Source: JAEUIZ01 sp046155605
GTDB lineage: Bacteria > Planctomycetota > Phycisphaerae > Phycisphaerales > UBA1924
Length of the DNA stretch: 9,792 bases
Direction: 5' to 3'
Assembly (NCBI GenBank): GCA_046155605.1
Contig: JBJXFQ010000051.1
Span: 1 to 9,792 of the forward strand
Part shown: positions 1-6,757 of the stretch, in pieces
How the letters are laid out: each line of letters begins with the position of its first letter
How positions within the stretch are numbered: the first letter of the stretch is position 1
Program-made: the position numbers and the translations under genes
Notes under the pieces: generated by a model
Seen by the model: the letters and a program-made list of their open reading frames with translations, nothing else
Database searches by the model: none
What the model was told of the DNA's origin: nothing

Positions 1-348
1 GCGGCTCCCATCGTTGAGCCACAATCGCCCGCGTTTGGGCTGGCGTCTGGGCACTTTCAGTCCCCCGCTCCGCCAGATTCGTTCCACACGCGTGTGATTC
101 ACACGCCACCCTTCGCTTCGGCGCATCTTGCCCCAGTGGGCCACGAGGTCGCCAAGCCGGCGGTCGTGGACGCCGAGCAGGACGCCGAGCCGCTCCCAGT
201 CCTGCTTGTGGACAGCCTCCAGAATCGCCGTGTCTCCCGTAGAATCAGCCTCTTGGCCCCGTGGCGGAACGGCAGACGCAGCGGACTTAAAAGGATCGTC
301 GCTGACGATCACTTTGAACCGCGCCACAAGTGCTGACACTTCAGCCAT
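1..348 (-). pseudogene. IS3-family transposase OrfB fragment, chimeric, cut by the left window edge
   Basis: An open minus-strand frame of 116 codons enters at an ATG (348-346) and runs off the left edge without a stop. Its last 40 or so residues (positions 1 to about 114) read EGWRVNHTRVERIWRSGG followed by LKVPRRQPKRGRLWLNDGSR. This is the helix-turn-helix-to-catalytic-core linker typical of IS3-family OrfB transposases, just ahead of the DDE integrase core. The block that should precede it (a YGYRR-like motif) is absent in all three minus frames. Instead there are about 70 unrecognised residues beginning MAEVSALVARFKVIVSDD. No Shine-Dalgarno precedes the ATG. I read this as a transposase remnant joined to foreign sequence, probably not a working transposase. 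The OrfB assignment of the C-terminal part is firm; the start and the nature of the N-terminal part are uncertain. Confidence 0.7.
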
Positions 349-361
349 TTGCGCACAGTAT

Positions 362-384
362 GTAGCGGACCAGGAGTCCGCTGC
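362..384. repeat. Short inverted repeat (hairpin) beside the IS3 remnant
   Basis: AGCGGAC (364-370) and GTCCGCT (376-382) are perfect complements around a 5-base loop. One wobble and one more G-C pair extend the stem to 362/384. There is no T-run, so it is not a classical intrinsic terminator on the plus strand. It lies 14 bases upstream of the ATG of the transposase-bearing frame and could be part of an element end, a transcript hairpin or a chance palindrome. Confidence 0.4.
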
Positions 385-495
385 ATAATGACCGAGAGGT
401 GGCGTCAGCAGCGGCCTCACCGCCGCGCTGATCGACGAGCTTGCTGGGTACCGCGTCCCATCTCCGTGCGGGTCCTGATCGTGCCTACTCCGGCG

Positions 496-720
496 TCATA
501 CCGACTTCACTGCGAGCTTGAGTTGCTCTAGCCACCGCACGAGTTCCTTGTCAAGCGCCCGCTGCATCGCCGGTTTCAGCATCCGTATAGACAATTCGGC
601 GCGATGAAGTCCGTGAGACGGCCAGCAAAAGGTCCCACATGCCCAAGTTGAAACGAAGATCCGTATCAGTCGCCTCCTGCAGTTCGGTGTCGTACATCGC
701 CACTTGAACCCGGAAGTCCA
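496..720 (-). pseudogene. Possible frameshifted gene remnant
   Basis: Two adjoining minus-strand pieces look more protein-like than chance. One frame (about 715-600) reads DFRVQVAMYDTELQEATDTD then LRFNLGMWDLLLAV. After a change of frame, positions about 595-496 read MLKPAMQRALDKELVRWLEQ then LKLAVKSV and a TGA stop. The second piece has the amphipathic, lysine/leucine-rich look of the last helix of small SRPBCC (START-like) proteins, and the first could be its strands. Joining them needs at least one frameshift. The family suggestion is weak, and both pieces may be chance frames in GC-rich DNA. Confidence 0.25.
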
Positions 721-761
721 CGCGTCGATGGGGGAGTCGGGAATCCAGTATTGCCCGGCAA

Positions 762-3416
762 TCAGTCCGAAGGAAGGAAAACCCAGAGGGCGGGCCTGCC
801 GCAGTTGCAGTGAACGGCCCTTCCCAGCAGGCCAAGCCCGGCCGCGCTGAGGAAGACGGAGGTCCTGGCCGCGTCGAGAAACCCGAGAGGATTTCGATTC
901 ATGGGTCCTTCGAGCCGGCTTCGTACGCTCGGCACCGGATGGAAGATCGCCTCGACACCAACGGATCGCTCCGGCTCAGCATCCTGCAGCGTGTCGAGTT
1001 TCCGGATGGTTTCGTCGATGAGGGCCGGATCAATCCCCGAAGCGCGCAGGCCAGCGTCCACTTCCGCAACGCCCGCCCGCGAGGGCGTTGGCAGCGTGAG
1101 GAGGCCAATGAATGACCAGAGTGTGAACACGAGGCTGAAAGTGATGATGCCCTCGCCCGTCCCGATCCGCGTCGGCCCCACGACGAACGCGGTGAGCATC
1201 ACTCCGAGGAGCGTAAACCCCAGCGCGAGCAAACGCCCGCGAGCCCAACTCCCAGTCTGCGCCGCGAGTTCTCGGCGGCGCATCACAACCGCGATCCCGG
1301 CTTGACCCAGTTCTTGAAGCCATCGTTCCGGCAGGAGCGCTCGCCGAGGGCGCAAAACACCGATGATGCCCCCGGTGAAACCCTCGTCGTCGCTCGCGAG
1401 GAAATCAGTGGGGAGTTGGCTCGGATCCGACTGCTCAGCCATCTTGTCAATGGTTGATTGCTGGAGCGGTGAGAACATGCGGGCGAGCGGCAAGCGAGTC
1501 GCAAGCAACGCGAGCGACAGCAGCGCACACACACCGATGACCCCCGGAACGCCGAGGCTCTGCCCTGCAAGCAGCAGTCCAGTTCCGATGAAGGCCAACA
1601 GGAACGTGTGGGCCACGACCCCGCGGAGCAGCCGTCCTAAAAAGGTTATTAGCGGGGGATGATGGCGCCAAAAGCGGCGCGGCAGGATGTATCCGCCAAG
1701 TACGTCGAAGGGCAAGTGGATCGCCGCATACGCCACGAGGAACGCGACCAGCAACAACGCCTGACCGCCAAGGCTCGGCGCAAAGAGGCCAGACGCCCGC
1801 GAGGGCAGCCCGATTGCCAATGCAAGAATTGCGAGAACGACCATCGTGCCCACGGCCGAAATCCCCAGCCACAGCCGGGCCCGACCGTACCGACTGGCCC
1901 GAAGCTTCGAAGACACCGGCCGATCCGCCGAGACCGGGTCCGTCCTCTCAGCTTCGCGCTTGATTCCCCTGAGCATGCCGCCAAAGACCAGGTTGTGAAG
2001 CGGGAGCACGCTATACCAATAGAGGATGCCCAGGATGCCCTTCGGGCGAAAACGAGCGGTCATCGTGAGCGAGGTGCAGCCCGAGGACGCCGCGGGCGTC
2101 ATCGAGAAGTTCAGCAGCGCCACGCCCGGGAGCTTCATCTCTGCGAGCAGCGAGAGTGTTCTGCCGCGTTCCAGCCCGACGACCCGCCAGAAATCGAGTG
2201 TCTCTCCGAACTCGACGCGGTCGGGATCGCGCCGTCCGCGTCGAAGCCCGGGCCCCCCGACCAGCGTGTCCATCCAGCCGCGGATGCGCCACAGCAGATC
2301 CCCCGCGTACCACCCGTGTCCGCCGCCGATCCGACAGACCGCCTGGAACACGTGCTCAGGCTGCGCGGCGATGATAATCGACCGTTCGTCTGCGAAGACG
2401 GTTCCGCCGGCCCAGTCGGGGTCGCCGGGCACCGGGCCGGCGACGGACCAACGCGTGTCGACCGCGTTGGTGCGTACCCGCTCAAGGGCTTTGTGGATCG
2501 CCTCTCGGGTGCTCATCGCAGAGTGGGGCATCAGGCGCTGCACCAGGTCGCTCGTGACGACTACACGGTTGCGCAAGCCGTCGGCGAGCGGTCGGGCGAT
2601 GCGGTAAGACACCGGGGTCACGAGGCTGATCCACCCCGAACTGAGTCGCGGCGTGAGCACAGGCAATGGGATGATCACCCTCCTTCGCAGCCCCAACTCC
2701 TCCGCCATGATGCGCATCAGTTCCCGGTATGGAAGAACATCCGACCCACCGATTTCAAGCGTTTTGCCCGCCGTATCCGGAACTGAGAGGCACCGAACCA
2801 GCCAGTGCAGCACGTCCGCGATCGCCACCGGCTGAGACTCGGTCTTGACCCATGATGGCGTCACCATGACCGGAAGCCGTTCGACGAGATAGCGAAGAAT
2901 CTCGAAGGAGGCCGATCCCGAACCGATGATCATGGCCGCTCTGAACGCTGTGACCGGCACTCCGGTTGACGCGAGAACCTGCTCGACCTGTCGGCGCGAG
3001 CTCAGGTGTTCACTCAGGCCTTGGCCGAGTTCTCCAAGGCCGCCCAGATAGACAATCCGTCTGACTCCGGCCGCGGCTGCCGACTTGGCAAACACCTCCG
3101 CAAGCATCTGATCTCGCTGGGCGTATTCCTTTCCGCTGACCTGCATCGAGTGAACGAGGTAGTAGGCTGCGCTACAATCCCGAAGCTGATCGGTGAGCGC
3201 GATGGGATCTGACAGGTCGCTCCGCTCAACGGTGACCCCAGGACTGCGCCGCCAACTTCGTTCTTCGAGTTTTCGAGGTTCACGGGCGATGCAGCGAACC
3301 CGGTAGCCCGCGTCGAGGAGAGCAGGAACAAGGCGACCACCGACGTACCCCGTAGCACCCGTCACGGCAACAAGAGGCTCAAGGCCATGCTGATGAACGG
3401 GGGGCTGCTCTATCAA
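762..3416 (-). CDS. SDR-type NAD(P)-binding / DUF2867 / polytopic membrane fusion protein
   Basis: This 884-residue protein has three parts. Residues 13 to about 240 are an atypical/extended SDR Rossmann domain: VAVTGATGYVGGRLVP carries the TGxxGxxG dinucleotide motif at 19-26. A region near 325-495 resembles DUF2867, the partner of SDR domains in many bacterial proteins annotated as NAD(P)H-binding SDR oxidoreductases. The C-terminal 370 residues hold about seven hydrophobic segments (near 517-539, 551-575, 592-622, 624-642, 726-747, 754-775, 847-867). They include FDVLGGYILPRRFWR after the second segment and IFHPVPSVRSRL near 824, which recalls the tail of M48-like membrane proteins but with no HExxH zinc motif. 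The frame is open back to an ATG at 3650, but the first 78 codons have no homology feel. The TTG at 3416-3414 overlaps the preceding stop as TTGA and follows a GGGGGGAG tract, so I start there. It is probably an inner-membrane oxidoreductase or epimerase of unknown substrate. Confidence 0.85.
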   Translation of the reverse strand: MIEQPPVHQHGLEPLVAVTGATGYVGGRLVPALLDAGYRVRCIAREPRKLEERSWRRSPGVTVERSDLSDPIALTDQLRDCSAAYYLVHSMQVSGKEYAQRDQMLAEVFAKSAAAAGVRRIVYLGGLGELGQGLSEHLSSRRQVEQVLASTGVPVTAFRAAMIIGSGSASFEILRYLVERLPVMVTPSWVKTESQPVAIADVLHWLVRCLSVPDTAGKTLEIGGSDVLPYRELMRIMAEELGLRRRVIIPLPVLTPRLSSGWISLVTPVSYRIARPLADGLRNRVVVTSDLVQRLMPHSAMSTREAIHKALERVRTNAVDTRWSVAGPVPGDPDWAGGTVFADERSIIIAAQPEHVFQAVCRIGGGHGWYAGDLLWRIRGWMDTLVGGPGLRRGRRDPDRVEFGETLDFWRVVGLERGRTLSLLAEMKLPGVALLNFSMTPAASSGCTSLTMTARFRPKGILGILYWYSVLPLHNLVFGGMLRGIKREAERTDPVSADRPVSSKLRASRYGRARLWLGISAVGTMVVLAILALAIGLPSRASGLFAPSLGGQALLLVAFLVAYAAIHLPFDVLGGYILPRRFWRHHPPLITFLGRLLRGVVAHTFLLAFIGTGLLLAGQSLGVPGVIGVCALLSLALLATRLPLARMFSPLQQSTIDKMAEQSDPSQLPTDFLASDDEGFTGGIIGVLRPRRALLPERWLQELGQAGIAVVMRRRELAAQTGSWARGRLLALGFTLLGVMLTAFVVGPTRIGTGEGIITFSLVFTLWSFIGLLTLPTPSRAGVAEVDAGLRASGIDPALIDETIRKLDTLQDAEPERSVGVEAIFHPVPSVRSRLEGPMNRNPLGFLDAARTSVFLSAAGLGLLGRAVHCNCGRPALWVFLPSD

Positions 3417-3694
3417 CGAGAGCTCCCCCCGCCCGCGCGGTCGACACCGAGCAGCCAAAGTAATCTGGAAACTGACCCAAGGGGAATGGTCGGCCAATGG
3501 CCCAACTTCAACCGGACCCGGCCGTCCAGAGATGGGATCAAGGGCGAGACGCGCCGGAGGAGTTGCTTCGCACCGCGTCGGACGGTCAGAAGGCTCGCCA
3601 ATCCCGCAAGCTTGACCGTCAACGACGTGTCCGCGGATTCCAGTGACCAAGGCCGGCCGTCGAGCGTTCCCGCCAGGCTGCCGACCAGTGTCAT
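3413..3694 (-). CDS. Small conserved-looking protein of unknown function (93 aa)
   Basis: I do not recognise the family. The product begins MTLVGSLAGTLDGRPWSLES, with a beta-hairpin-like amphipathic start. A mixed hydrophobic and basic middle follows (LTVRRGAKQLLRRV), then a tail with GHWPTIPLGSVSRLLWLLGV. There is no signal peptide. The frame is open back to position 3751, but the ATG at 3694-3692 overlaps the upstream stop as ATGA, which makes it the natural start. Its own stop overlaps the TTG start of the SDR fusion gene as TTGA. It is thus translationally chained on both sides and is likely made in fixed proportion with the small protein before it and the large membrane protein after it. 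A role as accessory to the SDR fusion is inference. Confidence 0.7.
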   Translation of the reverse strand: MTLVGSLAGTLDGRPWSLESADTSLTVKLAGLASLLTVRRGAKQLLRRVSPLIPSLDGRVRLKLGHWPTIPLGSVSRLLWLLGVDRAGGGSSR

Positions 3695-3903
3695 TTTGGG
3701 CCGCTGCCCAGGTCCTTCGTGCGGATCTTGACCGTGCCGGTCAGAACCCACTCCGCGTGCTCAGCCTTTGGGCCGGTGCCGCTGGGAATCTTAATCCGCA
3801 TGTCCGCAAACTCGTACGTGATCTCAGCGTTTCGACCGGTCAGGCGGTCGTAGAGACCAATAGCAAGGTCAGGCCATGAGCTGGTATGGACGGGATCGGT
3901 CAT
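3691..3903 (-). CDS. Small conserved-looking protein of unknown function (70 aa)
   Basis: The product begins MTDPVHTSSWPDLAIGLYDR and continues LTGRNAEITYEFADMRIKIP, ending in a strand-rich segment (HAEWVLTGTVKIRTKDL). The WPDLAIGLYDRLTGRNAEI block looks like an amphipathic helix ahead of beta strands. I do not recognise the family. The ATG is supported by AAAGGA eight bases upstream, the best ribosome binding site in this operon. The stop codon shares bases with the next start (ATGA), so this gene drives translation of the chain at 3694 and 3416. No signal peptide or membrane segment is visible, so it is probably cytosolic. Confidence 0.72.
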   Translation of the reverse strand: MTDPVHTSSWPDLAIGLYDRLTGRNAEITYEFADMRIKIPSGTGPKAEHAEWVLTGTVKIRTKDLGSGPK

Positions 3904-3917
3904 CGTCGGGGTCCTTT
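3896..3917 (-). promoter_or_regulatory. Ribosome binding site of the 70-aa gene
   Basis: On the minus strand AAAGGA is followed by CCCCGACG and the ATG at 3903-3901. This is good complementarity to the 16S tail at a normal spacing of eight bases. It is the entry point for the translationally coupled trio that ends with the SDR fusion protein. Confidence 0.6.
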
Positions 3918-3949
3918 CGGTTCGAGTGAGGTGCGGGGAGCGCAGGCGG

Positions 3950-4195
3950 TCAGTCCAGCCTTTGAGAGGGTAGATCGGCCGGCGCGGTCAAGAGACCGCA
4001 TCGGAGGAGAAACCGCTCGGCTGCTATCACCTCATCTCTGGTGAGGTCGCAGAAAGCCTTGGGCTGATCGGCTGTCCCCAGAAGCGACAAGGGCATCGCT
4101 CCGGCGTGCGCCGGACCCATCTCCGCCAAGCCCACGAGCACCGAGTCCACGGCATCGAGAAGACGATCGGGTGGGATGACTATCTCGTCCTGCAT
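3950..4195 (-). CDS. Small hypothetical protein (81 aa)
   Basis: The product runs from MQDEIVIPPDRLLDAVDSVL to DLPSQRLD and appears mainly alpha-helical, with a central DLTRDEVIAAERFLLRCGLL helix. I do not recognise a family, and there is no signal peptide or membrane segment. An in-frame TGA lies two codons before the ATG, so this is the longest possible start; the ribosome site is weak (a GAAG very close to the ATG). It sits 93 bases after the DoxX-like gene and 46 bases before the 70-aa gene, same strand, so it is probably in the same transcript. Amino-acid composition looks genuinely coding, but without a family match the call stays moderate. Confidence 0.55.
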   Translation of the reverse strand: MQDEIVIPPDRLLDAVDSVLVGLAEMGPAHAGAMPLSLLGTADQPKAFCDLTRDEVIAAERFLLRCGLLTAPADLPSQRLD

Positions 4196-4288
4196 GCTTC
4201 AAATTTCGCTTTCTTCGACGGAATGGATTCACCGACAGCGAGATGTGGAGGACACGGAACGCCCGCTCTGGCAGTGAAGCCGCGGCAC

Positions 4289-4804
4289 TCAAGTGTCACA
4301 TGGTCTGTGGACGGGAGCCACTCCATCCAGAGCGCCCGCGAGTGGCGAGGATGGCTCCGCTCCGGCGCTCCCTCGACGCCGTTCAGTCAATTGCTTTCGA
4401 GTCCTGACTGTGCCCCCGATCACAATCGCGGCGCTGATGAGCACCAAGTTCTTGATGATGTACTGCCCTTCCAGAGTCGGTGCCCACGGCACGTGTACGA
4501 AACACACCTGCGGCAGGAGTACGAGCGGGAGGAAGGTCCCGGGCATCTGAACAGCAAGCAACGCGATCGAGGCACGGATCAGCGGCCGCCACAACATGCA
4601 CACCCCGATCAGAACCTCCCACCATCCGAGAAACGGGATGAACCACTTTGGATCAACCCAGTAGACGGTGCGTTCGACGAGATCACTCGCCGGACTTGCT
4701 CCCAGCGGTTTGAGCAACCCAAACCAAATGAAGACGATGGCCACTGAGAATCGCAGGAAGGTCACGCCATGCGACCGCATCCAGGACGCAATCTCCTGAT
4801 CCAT
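4289..4804 (-). CDS. DoxX/DUF417-like integral membrane protein
   Basis: The protein is about 171 residues long with four hydrophobic segments. They include FLRFSVAIVFIWFGLLKPLG near residues 16-35, a segment with GWWEVLIGVCMLWRP, one spanning ASIALLAVQMPGTFLPLVLL, and QYIIKNLVLISAAIVIGGTV near the end. The WFGxLK, WEVLIG and EGQYIIKNLVLI signatures and the four-helix plan fit the DoxX/YkgB (DUF417) superfamily of small inner-membrane proteins, some of which are linked to redox or quinone-associated functions. The C-terminal 35 residues are polar and basic and probably cytoplasmic. I prefer the ATG at 4804. A GTG at 4843 would add 13 residues, and AGGAGG abuts the 4804 ATG too closely to be a normal ribosome site, so the exact start is open. 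It is the first gene of the minus-strand block. Confidence 0.8.
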   Translation of the reverse strand: MDQEIASWMRSHGVTFLRFSVAIVFIWFGLLKPLGASPASDLVERTVYWVDPKWFIPFLGWWEVLIGVCMLWRPLIRASIALLAVQMPGTFLPLVLLPQVCFVHVPWAPTLEGQYIIKNLVLISAAIVIGGTVRTRKQLTERRRGSAGAEPSSPLAGALDGVAPVHRPCDT

Positions 4805-4958
4805 CCTCCTGAACAGCGTAGCTGTGGTTCCCACGTGAAGCACTTCGTTGGCAGGCTCGCTCTGGATTCCTTGTTGACTCGTGCTGGCGCTCCGCTTGAG
4901 ACCGTCGGACGGCTTCCGCGACTGAATCTATCACCCGTTCCACCCCGAAAACACGGGC
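4805..4958. promoter_or_regulatory. Divergent intergenic region with likely promoters in both directions
   Basis: This 154-base gap separates the minus-strand DoxX operon from the plus-strand flavoprotein genes, so promoters for both should lie here. A TTGACT at 4874-4879 matches a -35 box, but no convincing -10 box follows at the usual distance. An interrupted palindrome CCGTC-G-GACGG at 4902-4912 could be an operator. Both marks are weak; the positional argument is the main evidence. Confidence 0.4.
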
Positions 4959-6704
4959 ATGGTCTTCATGCAGCATCATCGAGTCGTCTGCAACGTTCTC
5001 GTGATCGGAACCGGAGCCGCGGGGATCAGAGCGGCGATCGCATCCGACGATGCTGGCTGTGATGTGGTGCTCGTCGGCAAACGCGCCAGGTCCGACCCGC
5101 ACACCGTGCTCGCGGCGGGTGGCATCAACGCGGCGCTCGGGACGGTTGATCCGCAGGACTCCTGGGAGCAGCACTTCGTCGACACGATGCGCGAGGGGTA
5201 TGGACTGGGCGATCCCAGGTCTGTTGAACTGCTTGCCCGGGAATCACCCGACGTCGTCCGGGAACTAGAAGCCTGGGGATGCCCCTTCGCACGAACGGTC
5301 GAAGGCAAGCTCGACCAGCGCTATTTCGGAGCCCACAAGTACCGGCGGACGTGCTATGCGGGCGACTACACCGGACGGGCGATTGTACGGACGCTGGTCG
5401 CGCGTCTGCGGCAGACGGACGTCGCCGTCGTCGAGCAGATGTACATCTCAGAACTTCTGGTGCGAGATGGGCGGTGCTTCGGCGCCGTTGGATTCGATCT
5501 TTCCACCGGTGAGCAAACGGTCTTCTGTGCCGACGCCGTGGTGCTCGCGGGAGGCGGGCACACCCGCATCTGGCGCAGAAGCTCTTCGCGTCGTGACGAG
5601 AATACCGGCGACGCCATGGCTCTGGCCTTTCGAGCCGGATGCACACTCGGGGACATGGAACTGGTTCAGTTTCACCCCACGGGCATGGTCGCACCGGAGG
5701 AATGGGCTGGGACACTGGTGACCGAGGCGGTCCGCGGCGAAGGGGGTCACCTCACCAATGCGCGCGGCGAGCGATTCATGGAGCGGTACGACCCGCAGCG
5801 AATGGAACTGTCCACCCGTGACCGCGTGGCACTGGCAAACTACTCGGAGATCCTCGCCGGTCGCGGGGGGCCGCACGGCGGAGTATTCCTGGACATCTCT
5901 CACCGCCCGAAGGACTTCATCATCAAGAAGCTTCCGCGGATGTATCGGCAGTTCCTTGAAGCGCAGATGCTGGATATCTCCCGCTCCCCGATGGAAGTCT
6001 CACCCACGGCCCACTACTCGATGGGAGGCGTGGTGGTCTCGGCCGATACGCACGCGACCGAGGTGGAAGGCCTCTTTGCCGCCGGCGAGGCGACCTGCGG
6101 CGTCCACGGCGCCAACCGGCTCGGTGGGAACTCGCTTGCGGAGACGCTGGTGTTTGGTCGTCGGGCCGGAGAAGCGGCCGCAACTCTCAGCGCCGAGACG
6201 GACGCGCAGGTACGAGACCGCACGACCATCCGAAGCGCACTAGACCGGCTCTCGGCCCTGATCAGGCCCGGGTCCGAGATGGCTCGTCCGCTGCAAAGAG
6301 CGATCCGGGACCTCATGTGGGAGCACTGCGGCGTGGTGCGCTCGAAGGTGTCGATGGAGGCAGGGCTTGCAAAGCTCGCGTCGATTGCTGGCGTGGTGGA
6401 TCGAGTGGATGTCCGACCCTCGTCCGAAGGCTATCAGGACCTTGGCGTCGCTCTGGACCTTCGGGGTTCCATCATCGCCGCCGAGGCGACGCTCCGGTCG
6501 GCGCTTGAGCGGTGCGAGAGTCGCGGCGCACATCAGCGAAGCGACTACACCGAGACGCTCGGTTCCCGCATGAACACACGGGTGACGCCGACAGCCCAAG
6601 GCGGCATGGTGGTTCGGTCGGTGCCCGCACCATCGACGAGCGCGGGACTTCCGGATTGGGAGACGGGTGACGAGGTGCAACTGGCCGGCCGTCTTCTCGA
6701 GTAG
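4959..6704 (+). CDS. Fumarate reductase/succinate dehydrogenase-type flavoprotein subunit
   Basis: This 581-residue protein has the length and domain order of FrdA/SdhA: FAD-binding fold, capping domain, then helical C-terminal domain. Visible marks are the dinucleotide motif VIGTGAAGIRAA (15-26) and DPHTVLAAGGINAALG, whose His48 matches the histidine that holds FAD covalently in FrdA/SdhA and is absent from L-aspartate oxidase. Also present are HPTG (239-242), TEAVRGEGG (255-263), STRDRVA with the catalytic-type Arg287, HYSMGG (352-357) and AAGEATCGVHGANRLGGNSL (374-393). The C-terminal SRGAHQRSDY (521-530) is also typical of the family. Likely reaction: fumarate/succinate interconversion or reduction of a related enoate. 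No iron-sulfur (SdhB/FrdB) or membrane-anchor gene lies next to it, so its electron partner is unknown. The next gene starts 53 bases downstream on the same strand. No Shine-Dalgarno is seen; ATG 4968 is an alternative start. Confidence 0.88.
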   Translation: MVFMQHHRVVCNVLVIGTGAAGIRAAIASDDAGCDVVLVGKRARSDPHTVLAAGGINAALGTVDPQDSWEQHFVDTMREGYGLGDPRSVELLARESPDVVRELEAWGCPFARTVEGKLDQRYFGAHKYRRTCYAGDYTGRAIVRTLVARLRQTDVAVVEQMYISELLVRDGRCFGAVGFDLSTGEQTVFCADAVVLAGGGHTRIWRRSSSRRDENTGDAMALAFRAGCTLGDMELVQFHPTGMVAPEEWAGTLVTEAVRGEGGHLTNARGERFMERYDPQRMELSTRDRVALANYSEILAGRGGPHGGVFLDISHRPKDFIIKKLPRMYRQFLEAQMLDISRSPMEVSPTAHYSMGGVVVSADTHATEVEGLFAAGEATCGVHGANRLGGNSLAETLVFGRRAGEAAATLSAETDAQVRDRTTIRSALDRLSALIRPGSEMARPLQRAIRDLMWEHCGVVRSKVSMEAGLAKLASIAGVVDRVDVRPSSEGYQDLGVALDLRGSIIAAEATLRSALERCESRGAHQRSDYTETLGSRMNTRVTPTAQGGMVVRSVPAPSTSAGLPDWETGDEVQLAGRLLE

Positions 6705-6715
6705 CTGGTCAGCCC

Positions 6716-6733
6716 GCCCGGGGAAGATCCCGG
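6716..6733 (+). repeat. GCCCGGGGAAGA element before the FAD oxidoreductase gene (copy 1), with hairpin
   Basis: The 12-base string GCCCGGGGAAGA at 6716-6727 recurs exactly at 8062-8073, the gap before the next flavoenzyme gene. In this copy CCGGG (6718-6722) pairs with CCCGG (6729-6733) around a six-base loop. It ends 30 bases ahead of the ATG at 6758. Confidence 0.4.
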
Positions 6734-6757
6734 AGCTGTGGCCCGAAGATAAGATCC

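Larger units (their letters stand above)
349..761. other. 413-base stretch with no intact gene
   Basis: Between the IS3-bearing frame and the end of the large SDR fusion gene I find no complete reading frame that looks coding. It contains the hairpin at 362-384 and, on the minus strand, stretches of plausible protein in different frames (see the entry at 496-720). No T-rich terminator hairpin is seen after the large gene's stop at 762. The region looks like decayed sequence around an old insertion. Confidence 0.5.

Noticed and set aside
1074..1086. CGCCCGCGAGGGC, a GCGA-loop hairpin, also found at 1794-1806
   Set aside because: Both copies lie inside the membrane part of the SDR fusion gene in GC-rich codons around SRA residues; the hairpin is most likely a by-product of codon use.
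1659..2786. Long plus-strand frame (375 codons) opposite the SDR fusion gene
   Set aside because: Its product is rich in Arg, His, Pro and Gln with no domain, the pattern expected of an antisense shadow of a GC-rich gene whose minus frame carries clear SDR, DUF2867 and membrane features.
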